Below are positions 26,784 through 34,405 of a DNA stretch of 64,000 nt, piece by piece. This DNA is from G963677085 sp963677085. GTDB taxonomy: Bacteria > Planctomycetota > Planctomycetia > Pirellulales > Thermoguttaceae. Every line of letters begins with the position of its first letter. Position 1 is the stretch's first letter. The notes beneath the pieces are model-generated. The model saw only the letters and a program-made list of their open reading frames with translations, did no database searches and had not been told where the DNA came from. Where the stretch lies: NCBI GenBank assembly GCA_963677085.2, contig CAXXFH010000004.1, positions 1,054,001-1,118,000 on the forward strand, given 5' to 3'. The position numbers and the translations under genes are program-made.

Positions 26784-27374
26784 ATGAGTGAGTCTGGGGC
26801 CAACCAAAAAGCGAATTTGGGCTTCCTTTCCGTGGTCGAACACCCCGAGCACGGGTTGTTCGGCGGCTACTTGGTACTCAATACGGCCGCACGACCGTTA
26901 GAGTTCCACTGCACGGCGCCGATCAAACCCAATCGTGCCCAGGAGATTCTTTACGGCCCCACGCTCGAGGCATTTCTTTACGGCGATCAAATCGGTCAGG
27001 CGCTGCTAGCTAAAGCGAAGTCGAAGCCCCTGTTCGTTTGCACCGACCGGCCACCCGTGCTAGCAGTGCGGCGATATGTCTCGTTTCCCGTGGCACTAAT
27101 AGTTGGCTCAGAGGGTAACGCGTCTGAGGATACCGCAATTGAGGCGGTCGACCACGGCGGCAAACACCTACGACTCGACGCCGCCCACTCCGCCGGTCCT
27201 CGGTTGTTGACCTTCGCCCTGGGCGCCAATCGATTGGCCGTGCCCGAGCAGTCGGAGCAAGACCGCCAATTGATTACCGAACATCATGACCGGCTCAGCG
27301 AGTCGTTCGATTTCGCCGAGCCGTTTACGCGGATTCGCGAAGCCATCGAGGAAGCCCAACGGGCCGTGCGGTAG
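26784..27374 (+). CDS. Unknown protein coupled to SNF2 helicase
   Basis: 196 residues from the ATG at 26784. Not recognised. The N-terminal part reads NLGFLSVVEHPEHGLFGGYL and VLNTAARPLEFHCTAPIKPN, and the middle has EILYGPTLEAFLYGDQIGQA. A helical C-terminus (RQLITEHHDRLSESFDFAEP) follows. No membrane segment or metal motif is visible. The stop is four bases before the start of the SNF2-family helicase, so the two are almost certainly co-translated and may work together on DNA or chromatin-like complexes. Confidence 0.72.
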   Translation: MSESGANQKANLGFLSVVEHPEHGLFGGYLVLNTAARPLEFHCTAPIKPNRAQEILYGPTLEAFLYGDQIGQALLAKAKSKPLFVCTDRPPVLAVRRYVSFPVALIVGSEGNASEDTAIEAVDHGGKHLRLDAAHSAGPRLLTFALGANRLAVPEQSEQDRQLITEHHDRLSESFDFAEPFTRIREAIEEAQRAVR

Positions 27375-27378
27375 CCAA

Positions 27379-29262
27379 ATGTCGACAGGTTTTCACGCAT
27401 ACGATGCCGATGGCGGCCTAAGCTGGCAACCTCCTCCGCTACCACAGGCAACAAGTGTCGACTTTGCGGCCGACGCCCTGGCCCCCTGGGCCCCGGAGGT
27501 AACCGCGCAGTGGAACCACCAGTTGGCCAACGCCCCGCTGCCGGAGACGCACAGCATACGTTTCGACACGGCGCGACCTCGCGCCATCTCGATTCCGATT
27601 CAGTCGTCGGACATTCGGGTGCGGAGTTTCGTGTTCGACGTACCGGTTCAACTTAAGCCGATCAACACCGGCCCCCAAGAACCGGGCGTCGCCGGCGGGC
27701 CCTCGCTGAGCAGCGCCACCGCAACCGGCGCCACCGCAACCGGCGCCACACGAATCAAGCCGCCCAGCGACATCATCAAGCTCGGCGACCGCCTGGAGTA
27801 CCTCCTGCAACCGCCGTTGCAAACTCTGTTGTCCGAACGGTCGATGACCTTCCCGTTTCATCCATTTCCGTACCAGTTCGAGGGCGTGGCCTTTTTATAC
27901 CCACGCCACGCCGCCGTGTTGGCCGACGAGATGGGACTGGGCAAGACGATGCAAGCGATCACCACCATTCGCCTGCTATTGCGTTGCGGCGAAGTGCGCA
28001 GCGTGCTGTTGATTTGCCCCAAGCCGTTGGTCACGAACTGGCGCCGCGAGTTCAATGTTTGGGCCCCGGAGATTCCGGTTACCATTGTCGAAGGCGATCA
28101 GGCCAAACGCCGCTGGCAGTGGCAATTGCCCGACGTACCGGTGCGAATCGCCAACTACGAACTGGTCTGCCGCGACCGGGAGCTTTTCGATCGGCCGCTA
28201 CGCCTGGTCGGCGGCGACGACCAAGAGGAGTGCCAACAGCAAGAGAGCCAGGAGCAAGGCCCGTTGCGGTTCGATTTGGTCGTGCTCGACGAGGCCCAGC
28301 GCATTAAGAACCGTTTGAGTTCCACGAGCCAGATCGTGCGTTCGATCTCGCGAAGCCGCAACTGGGCCTTGACCGGAACGCCGGTGGAAAACAGCCCGGA
28401 GGACTTGGTTGGCATCTTCGAGTTCCTCTCGCCCGGCTTCCTTTCGTCCGACATGAAACCGCGCCGGATGGGCCGCACGGTGAGCGACTACGTGTTGCGC
28501 CGCACCAAAGACCTGGTGCTTACGGACCTGCCGCCGAAGCTGTTTCGCGACGCCGAAATGGAACTCTCGCCCGAGCAACGCGAGAGCTACCGGCTGGCCG
28601 AAGACGACGGCGTCGTGCGACTGACCGAGATGGGCGATGCGGCCACGATCCAACACGTCTTCGAGTTGGTCCTGCGGTTGAAGCAGATCTGCAACTTCGA
28701 CCCGGCCACCGGCGTCAGCGCCAAGCTGGAACGCTTGGAAGCCGATCTCGAAGAGATCGCTCGCAGCGGCCGCAAGGCCATTGTTTTCAGCCAATGGGTT
28801 TGCTCGTTGAAGCGATTGGCAAAGACGCTCGGTCGGTTCGGCCCGCTGGAGTACCATGGGCAAATCCCTTCGAAACGGCGCGACGACGTCATCGCCCGAT
28901 TCCGCGACGACCCGAACAGCCACGTCCTGTTGATGAGCTACGGCGCAGGCAGCGTGGGGCTAAACCTTCAGTTCACCAACTACGTGTTTCTGTTCGACCG
29001 CTGGTGGAATCCGGCCGTCGAGGACCAGGCGATCAACCGGGCACACCGCATCGGGGTCGACGGCCCGGTCACGGTCACCCGATTTCTGATGCTCGAAACG
29101 ATCGAGGAGCGGATCAACCTGATCTTGGAAGAGAAGCGCGAGTTGTTCGACACGATCTTCTCCGAAGGCCACAACCCACGCAAGATGGGCCTCACGCAAG
29201 ACGAAATCTTCGGCCTGTTCCAACTGAAGACGCCCAAGGGGCCAATCGACGCGGCGGCGTAG
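27379..29262 (+). CDS. SNF2/RapA-family DEAD-box-like helicase
   Basis: 627 residues from the ATG at 27379, four bases after the preceding gene. The helicase core is clear: Walker A LADEMGLGKT (181-190), motif Ia LICPKPLVTNW, motif II VVLDEAQRIKN with DEAQ at 304-307, motif III ALTGTPVENS, then in the second lobe IVFSQWVCSLKRL, GAGSVGLNLQ and AINRAHRIG (motifs IV-VI). The first ~150 residues are an unfamiliar Pro-rich domain containing a short tandem repeat (ATATGATATGAT, from a 15-base duplication near 27716-27750). SNF2 proteins translocate on double-stranded DNA to displace bound proteins; the target here is unknown. There is no nuclease or methylase domain. Confidence 0.9.
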   Translation: MSTGFHAYDADGGLSWQPPPLPQATSVDFAADALAPWAPEVTAQWNHQLANAPLPETHSIRFDTARPRAISIPIQSSDIRVRSFVFDVPVQLKPINTGPQEPGVAGGPSLSSATATGATATGATRIKPPSDIIKLGDRLEYLLQPPLQTLLSERSMTFPFHPFPYQFEGVAFLYPRHAAVLADEMGLGKTMQAITTIRLLLRCGEVRSVLLICPKPLVTNWRREFNVWAPEIPVTIVEGDQAKRRWQWQLPDVPVRIANYELVCRDRELFDRPLRLVGGDDQEECQQQESQEQGPLRFDLVVLDEAQRIKNRLSSTSQIVRSISRSRNWALTGTPVENSPEDLVGIFEFLSPGFLSSDMKPRRMGRTVSDYVLRRTKDLVLTDLPPKLFRDAEMELSPEQRESYRLAEDDGVVRLTEMGDAATIQHVFELVLRLKQICNFDPATGVSAKLERLEADLEEIARSGRKAIVFSQWVCSLKRLAKTLGRFGPLEYHGQIPSKRRDDVIARFRDDPNSHVLLMSYGAGSVGLNLQFTNYVFLFDRWWNPAVEDQAINRAHRIGVDGPVTVTRFLMLETIEERINLILEEKRELFDTIFSEGHNPRKMGLTQDEIFGLFQLKTPKGPIDAAA

Positions 29263-29271
29263 AATGCCGAT

Positions 29272-29342
29272 GCCGTAGGCTATGCTTCAGCATGGCTTTT
29301 TATAACGTGGTGCCAAAGCCATGCAAGACATAGCCTACGGCG
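29272..29342. terminator. Long inverted repeat downstream of SNF2 gene
   Basis: GCCGTAGGCTATG...CATGGCT (29272-29297) pairs with AGCCATGC...CATAGCCTACGGC (29318-29342), with a central mismatch and a TTTTTATAACG loop. It is made of the GTAGGCTATGC repeat in both orientations and probably terminates the helicase transcript. Confidence 0.6.
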
Positions 29343-29344
29343 CG

Positions 29345-29440
29345 ATTAGCCCCGCAAGGGGCGAACGGCAATAGCCCAGGGCGCAAGCCCTGGGAATCAA
29401 GGGTTTTCTCACCCTCCAAGCCCCAACGGGGCGACACCGC
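29345..29440. repeat. Intergenic palindromes CCCCGCAAGGGG, CCCAGGGCGCAAGCCCTGGG, GCCCCAACGGGGC
   Basis: Three short GC palindromes are lined up next to the IS630 copy. Such strings are common planctomycete intergenic repeats; no gene lies here. Confidence 0.6.
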
Positions 29441-29489
29441 CCAATCTCTCTCCCATATCTAGCGCTTGGTCAACTCTTAAACTAGTACG

Positions 29490-30601
29490 TCATCCAGCAA
29501 GTTTCTTCCGGTATAGTTCCGGGAACACTCGGCGGGCGTCGTTGTTATTGAAGGTCCAGTCGATTATGGCTTTGCGGCGATTTCGGTCGCGGGCCCAAGT
29601 CGCCGCATGACGTTGAACTTCTTCGATTGTAGGAATCCGTCGCCCGAGGCATTGCTTGGTCAACACGGAGATTTCAATTTCTGCCATGTTCAGCCAACTG
29701 GCGTGCTTGGGTGTGTAGTGCCATACGATGCGTCGCAGAGATTGCTTCGCTTTCGTAGCGTCAAACGTTTCGATGAGGGACTTTTCGTTGTGCGTGTTGA
29801 GGTTGTCGAGAACCAAATGAATCCGACGAGCCTTGGGATAACGCTGAAGCAGATCACGCACGAATCGTGCGAAATCGGCCCGTTTGCGATGACGCCGAGC
29901 CTGGACGAAGCGTTTGCCACCTTTCGGCTCAACGGCGACAAAGATACTGCACGTGCCGCAACGACGATACTCGTAGTCCTGCTTAGCCGCCTTGCCTGGT
30001 ACGGCAGGCTTGAAGGGACACGTATCGTCCAGGAGTTGATACGGCTGCTCGTCCATGCAAATCAACGGTTCTCTCGGGTTGAACGCCTTTTCATACTGGT
30101 CGAGGACGTCCTCCATTCTGTCGCGAAACTCTTCGGTGAGTCTCGGAATGCACCATGTTTTTTTCGCCATGGCTTCATGTCGTGCTCTTTCAGCCACAAC
30201 GCAACCTCGCTCTTGCTGATCGAATCGACGAAGCCTCGTTTCACGGCGTGCACGCAGAGTAGTTCCAGCGTCCAGCGGACGCGGCCCTCCGGCGGATCGC
30301 TGCAAGCCAACGCCACGACTTGCTGCTTCTGCCGTGGCGTAAACGTGGGCGGAGCACCGGATCGAGGGGCGTCGTACAACGCTTCCTCTAAACTCCCGGT
30401 ACAGAACCGTTTACGCATACTGCGAACAGTTCGATCCGTGCAACCAACGTGTTCGGCAATCTCCTCATCCGTGAATCCTTCATCTGATTTCAGCAGAATC
30501 AAGGCACGCCGAACCACACGCACGGATCGCGTGCCGGTATGCACCAACTCCTGCAAATGCTGTCGGGCCTCGTCCTTGAGGCGTACAATGTGTTCCTTCA
30601 T
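29490..30601 (-). CDS. IS630-family DDE transposase via -1 frameshift
   Basis: About 370 residues after frameshifting. The upstream frame starts at 30601 (MKEHIVRLKDEARQHLQELV) and contains a helix-turn-helix (LLKSDEGFTDEEIAEHVGCT) and a second DNA-binding segment (SGAPPTFTPRQKQQVVALAC). The downstream frame carries the DDE core with Asp in ICMDEQPYQLLDD, Asp in HLVLDNLNTHN and Glu in WLNMAEIEIS. The frames join at the T7 (A7 on the coding strand) at 30158-30164. It appears intact and potentially active. The equally long rightward frame over this region is a shadow. Confidence 0.92.
30158..30164 (-). promoter_or_regulatory. A_AAA_AAA slippery heptamer, predicted -1 frameshift site
   Basis: This is the same heptamer as at 268-274 in the other copy; the two transposase frames overlap here. 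Confidence 0.7.
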
Positions 30602-30845
30602 GCCGGTGCTTATACCACCGGAAACAATTTCATGGAAGGCGTACTAGTGGCTGTGGGCGCCATTCCCACGTCAGACTGAAACACCCTATTGCGACGAAAA
30701 GGACGTGACAGTTGAACAAACGCTGGTTACAATTCGACTTGGAACCATTGGCCGCCGGCACGTTAGGCTGCGGAATTGCAGTCTACAGGTAATGCACTGA
30801 TCAGGCTAAGAGCAGGTTGTGCAGAAGAAGAATAGGAACCGAGAA

Positions 30846-31610
30846 ATGCTCGACTGGGAAGAACTACCTCGGTGTGATGACATGCACCTCCCTGCCGAGT
30901 TCCGCGAAGGCGAAGGCTGGTTTGACATTGTTAGGCCGTCTGGAATTGCGGGCATTCGGTTTGCCGTCTTCGGAGCTGGTAGAGCGTTCCATCCAGGATT
31001 CGTGATGCTCTTCAACGAATCTGGGCATCCCATGTGCTACCTGCCTTGCGATCCTGATGTGTGCCCCACGGACCCGAACCAGGAAGGGATTGCCTTCTTC
31101 GACTATGAGACCAACGTGATCGGCCACTTGGTGTTTCGGACGCGTGAGTTGAGGACCTTTGCGCGTGGTCCCTACGAATGCGTCACTGCGCTCACCAGTA
31201 TGGCACCCGATGGAACTGCCCTCATATGCACACGACAACTGAAGCCCGACAATGACCGTATCTCGGATGCACGCGAGATCGAGAGCCGCACGGGGAGCTG
31301 CGTGGAGGTCATCTTTCGCTGCCCCACTTGCAGCTTCTGCGCAGGTGTTCCCTACGGCGGGACGCTTCCGTCGCACACAACTTTCAAATTCCTCGGGTGT
31401 GCCACTTGCACGACAGTAAGGCAGATCGCTGTCGACGTTCGAGATATCTCTGGCCCACAGTGTGACTGCGGCGCTGACGCACACCTGTACGACGACCTTA
31501 ACTGCAGATGGGTCCGTCAAGTAAAAGAACAGTCGTACGTGAGGCGGTTTCTCTGTCCCTCATGTCACGGCGAAGATCTGGCAATGGTCGGAGCCACAAC
31601 CAACGATTGA
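30846..31610 (+). CDS. Cysteine-rich protein of unknown function
   Basis: About 254 residues from the ATG at 30846; a GTG at 30819 would add nine. Not recognised. The N-terminal two thirds form an alpha/beta domain (GEGWFDIVRPSGIAGIRFAV, HPMCYLPCDPDVCPTDPNQE). The C-terminal third has four Cys pairs typical of zinc ribbons: CPTCSFC, CATCT, CDCG and CPSCHG. It is cytoplasmic by appearance. It sits between the IS630 copy and an ISAs1 element and has no evident operon partner, so it may be cargo of the mobile region. Confidence 0.6.
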   Translation: MLDWEELPRCDDMHLPAEFREGEGWFDIVRPSGIAGIRFAVFGAGRAFHPGFVMLFNESGHPMCYLPCDPDVCPTDPNQEGIAFFDYETNVIGHLVFRTRELRTFARGPYECVTALTSMAPDGTALICTRQLKPDNDRISDAREIESRTGSCVEVIFRCPTCSFCAGVPYGGTLPSHTTFKFLGCATCTTVRQIAVDVRDISGPQCDCGADAHLYDDLNCRWVRQVKEQSYVRRFLCPSCHGEDLAMVGATTND

Positions 31611-31733
31611 ACGTGAGCGGCGGATCACGTCGGAATTGAACACAACGGTTTCTGGCCACCGCCACGTTAACCGAAACGTTATCCAGCTTTACCGGTCCAA
31701 TCTTCCCGATAGCTTTGACACCACGTCGTGGGA

Positions 31734-31762
31734 GCCATGCTGAAGCATAGCCTACGGCTCCC
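31734..31762. repeat. Dispersed repeat hairpin, target of ISAs1 insertion
   Basis: GCCATGCTGAAGCATAGCCTAC lies within flanking arms GGGAGCC (31730-31736) and GGCTCCC (31756-31762). The ISAs1 8-bp target duplication CTCCCACC overlaps the right arm. Confidence 0.8.
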
Positions 31763-32776
31763 ACCCCAGGAGAAATGCAAAGTCTATTTTGCCAACCAAG
31801 GGGCGGGCTGGGTCGTAGAAACGGAAGGCCGTGGCGGAGTTGCGGCGGGAGTTTCCTACGTTTCAAGGAGGGCCGTATCGTGGTCGCATCGTCGTTGAGT
31901 CAGTTGGAGGCGGTATTCTCAAAGGTTTCGGATCCACGCGACCCCAGGGGGGTGAGGCATCCGTTCTCCGGCATCGTTTCCTTGGTGTTTCTCGGCTTGT
32001 TGGGGCGGATTACCGAGATGGCCGTGGTGGTACGTTGGGCGAATGCGAATTGGGAGGAACTCAAGGAACCACGGGGATTTACACGCGACAAATCCCCGTG
32101 CGGCTCGACCATTTCCAGGGCATTGGCCGGGCTCAGTCTGGACGAGTTTCGCGAGGCGTTCGCCCTATGGCTGAACACGGCCCTGGCCGATCAGGAGGGC
32201 CGTTGGGCTGCGGCGGTCGACGGCAAGATGTGTCGCCAAGGACTTGGCGCCGATGGCTCGCCCGTGCAGATGCTCAATGTTTTCCTGCAACGGGTCAAGT
32301 TGACGCTGGACCAATGGTCGATCGGCGGCGACAAAACCAACGAGCCTGGGAGTCTCAAAGTGCATCTGGCTGAGTTGCTCGAGGCCTATCCTGCCCTGCA
32401 ACTGCTCACCGGCGATGCGATCTACGCCCAGCGGCCGTTGCTCGAACTTCTCCAAGCCCACGGCTGCGACTACCTGTTCCAAGTCAAGGCGAACCAGCCC
32501 GACATGCTGGACGCCTTGGAAACCTGCTTTTTCCAGGAGACGCCCGCCGAGCCGGCCCATGAAGTCACCGAAAAAAGGGGCTGAATCGGGAAACGCGTAG
32601 GCTTTGGGTCAACCTCGACGACGCCGAGCATATCCGCGAGCATCTGAACGTTCCCGGCTGCCGGATCGGCATTCGGGTTGATCGCTTAGAACTCGTAAGA
32701 GTTTTATTTCCTGAAATCCGGTTTTGCGGTATAAGGGATCCTTCGTTTTTCAATGGATTGAGGTGGAGGACAAGTT

Positions 32777-33975
32777 ATGCAGGATGTGGATCGTTGGGAA
32801 GAGCAGGCGCGTTTGGTGTTTACGCGGTTGAACGAGCAGCAGCGACGATGGGTCGCTGGGCTATTGTCCAAGGCGGCGGGATGGGGTGGCGATACCGAGA
32901 TCGCGCAGGTCACCGGCTTGGATCCCAAGACGATCAAGCGAGGTCGTGACGAACTGGATGATGGTTTGGAGGATTGTCCGAGGGACCGCATCCGTCGCGA
33001 AGGCGCGGGGCGGCCTCCTGTCGAAAAAAAGTTCCTGGCATCGAAGACCGCCTGAAAGCATTGGTCCGCGAGCATGTCGGTGGCGACCCAACGGGAAGAC
33101 GGAAATACGTGCGTTGTAGTTTGCGCTCGCTGGCAACCCGGGTGAAAACCCTCTCGCATACGACGATCGGCCGGTTGTTGCGAAAACTCGGCTATTCGCT
33201 TCGTGCCAACGTGAAACGACTGTCGGGGCCTCCGCACCCCGATCGTGACAAGCAGTTTCGATATATCCAACGGCAGAAGCGGCGCTTCTCGAGAGAAGGC
33301 TTGGCAGCAATCAGTGTCGACACCAAAAACACCGAATTGATCGGCAATTTCAAGAACGAAGGAAGACTGTGGCGGCGGCTGCCGGACGAAGTCTCCATGT
33401 ACGACTTTCCGGGCGATGCCGAATGCCGAGCAATTCCGTACGGCATTTACGACCTGACTCGCAAGCAAGGACACGTCTGCGTTGGGACGTCGGCCGACAC
33501 GTCGCAATTCGCCGTGCGTTCCATTCGAAGCTGGTGGAAGCGATCGGGACGAAAACAGTACCCCGACGCAACCGAACTGTTGATCACGGCCGACAGTGGA
33601 GGAAGCAACGGGCATCGTCCGCGACTCTGGAAACGGGAACTGCAACGATGGGCCGACGAAGAGGGCCTCACGATAACGGTTTGTCATTACCCTCGCGGAG
33701 CTTCCAAATGGAACGATATTGAACATCGGCTCTTCGGCCCCATTTCCAACAACTGGGCAGGGCAACCGCTCAGAAGCCTTAACCTGATGCTCGGCGCGAT
33801 CCGCGGGACAACGAACGACGGTGGCCTCCGTGTTACCGCAGAATTCGATCATCGTCAGTATCCGAAGAAACTCAAAGTAAAGGACCGAGAGATGAAAGCG
33901 CTAAGCCTACACCGACATACAACTTGCCCCGATTGGAACTACTCGATCAAGCCACGCCCAGATTTCCGGAAGTAA
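32777..33975 (+). CDS. ISAzo13-family transposase via -1 frameshift
   Basis: About 399 residues if the two frames are joined. The first frame starts at 32777 (GGAGG upstream) and holds a winged-helix region (RWVAGLLSKAAGWGGDTEIA, LDPKTIKRGRDELDDG). The second frame gives the ISAzo13 core: SVDTKNTELIGNFKNEGRLW, AIPYGIYDLTRKQGHVCVG, DATELLITADSGGSNGHR, CHYPRGASKWNDIEHRLF and PISNNWAGQPLRSLNLML, including the conserved Asp and Glu residues. The join is at A_AAA_AAG (33025-33031), after ...RPPVEKK, continuing VPGIEDRL. The element seems potentially active. Confidence 0.87.
33025..33031 (+). promoter_or_regulatory. A_AAA_AAG slippery heptamer, predicted -1 frameshift site
   Basis: The codons GAA-AAA-AAG in the first frame overlap the second frame. 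A_AAA_AAG is the classical dnaX/IS-type slippery sequence; a one-base back-slip leads into the catalytic frame. No clear stimulatory hairpin was identified by eye. Confidence 0.7.
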
Positions 33976-34405
33976 TTTCGTTACGAGTTCTTAGTGCGCT
34001 CGGCGGAGGGCACGCTCCTTTCCTGCGAAAGCCGGTACTTCATCACCAGTCTGGAGCCCGAATCGGTCACGCCGCGTGAACTCCAGGCCACCATTCGTGA
34101 CCACTAGCAGGTGGAAAACTGCCTTCATTTCGTCAAGGACCGCTGGTGGGACAAAGATCGCCACTACACCAAGCGGCCCGGCCTGGCCGAGGCGTTCGCG
34201 TCGCTGACCAACGCCGCTCTGGCCGTCCTCCGCCTGATCCACCCTCCAGGCGAACCCCTTCGGGCAACCGCCGAACGAATCCAATGGCGGCCCCGCTCCA
34301 CCCTCTCCCGCCTCGGATTCAACCCGCCCAGGTGACTTTGCATTTCTCCTGGCTCCCACCCGGCTCCACTTCCCTTCGCGGCGTTTCCCGCCTATCCTGA
34401 AACGG

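Larger units (their letters stand above)
29485..30644 (-). mobile_element. Complete IS630-family element, 1160 bp
   Basis: Ends are defined by imperfect terminal inverted repeats, GTACGTCATCCA at the left and GTACGCCTTCCA (inverse of the right end), flanked by the TA target duplication at 29483-29484 and 30645-30646. The copy at 1-947 matches over the compared region and is in the opposite orientation, so the two bracket about 28.5 kb as inverted repeats. Confidence 0.93.
32689..33990 (+). mobile_element. ISAzo13-family element, 1302 bp, inserted in the ISAs1 transposase
   Basis: Perfect 10-bp terminal inverted repeats GAACTCGTAA / TTACGAGTTC lie at 32689-32698 and 33981-33990, with further imperfect matching inward. 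A 3-bp direct repeat TTA flanks it (32686-32688 and 33991-33993). Both termini and the transposase frames look intact. Confidence 0.9.
31880..34335 (+). pseudogene. ISAs1-family transposase, frameshifted, interrupted and nonsense-mutated
   Basis: The start is a GTG at 31880 with AAGGAGG eight bases upstream. The N-terminal half is typical of the H-repeat/ISAs1 group: FSKVSDPRDPRGVRHPFSGI, WAAAVDGKMCRQG, LLTGDAIYAQRPLLELLQAH, YLFQVKANQP. Three lesions are visible. A frame change occurs near 32576-32582 (EKRG then stop); the proper continuation, ETRRLWVNL, is in another frame. The ISAzo13 element splits the frame at the TTA codon (32686). A stop at about 34104-34106 replaces the Trp expected before QVENCLHFVKDRWW. 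Splicing out the inner element restores VDRLVRSAEG exactly. Confidence 0.88.
31766..34352 (+). mobile_element. ISAs1-family element, interrupted by an ISAzo13 element
   Basis: Perfect 19-bp terminal inverted repeats CCAGGAGAAATGCAAAGTC lie at 31766-31784 and (inverse) 34334-34352. The element is flanked by 8-bp direct repeats CTCCCACC at 31758-31765 and 34353-34360. Removing the inner 1302-bp element plus one TTA copy gives an original length of about 1282 bp. The transposase is decayed. The right end is 53 bases before the mnmG start. Confidence 0.9.

Noticed and set aside
27716..27750. Short direct repeats considered as a CRISPR or regulatory array
   Set aside because: A single 15-base duplication inside the SNF2 coding frame, giving ATATGATATGAT in the protein; no spacers.
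29607..30647. 346-residue rightward open frame across the IS630 copy
   Set aside because: Antisense of the transposase; the opposite-strand DDE motifs and terminal repeats establish the real coding direction.
30684..30710. TTGCGAC...GTGACA next to the IS630 end, resembling the shared operator motif
   Set aside because: Spacing is two bases shorter than at 3701, there is no regulator or glycosidase nearby, and one match of this size can arise by chance.
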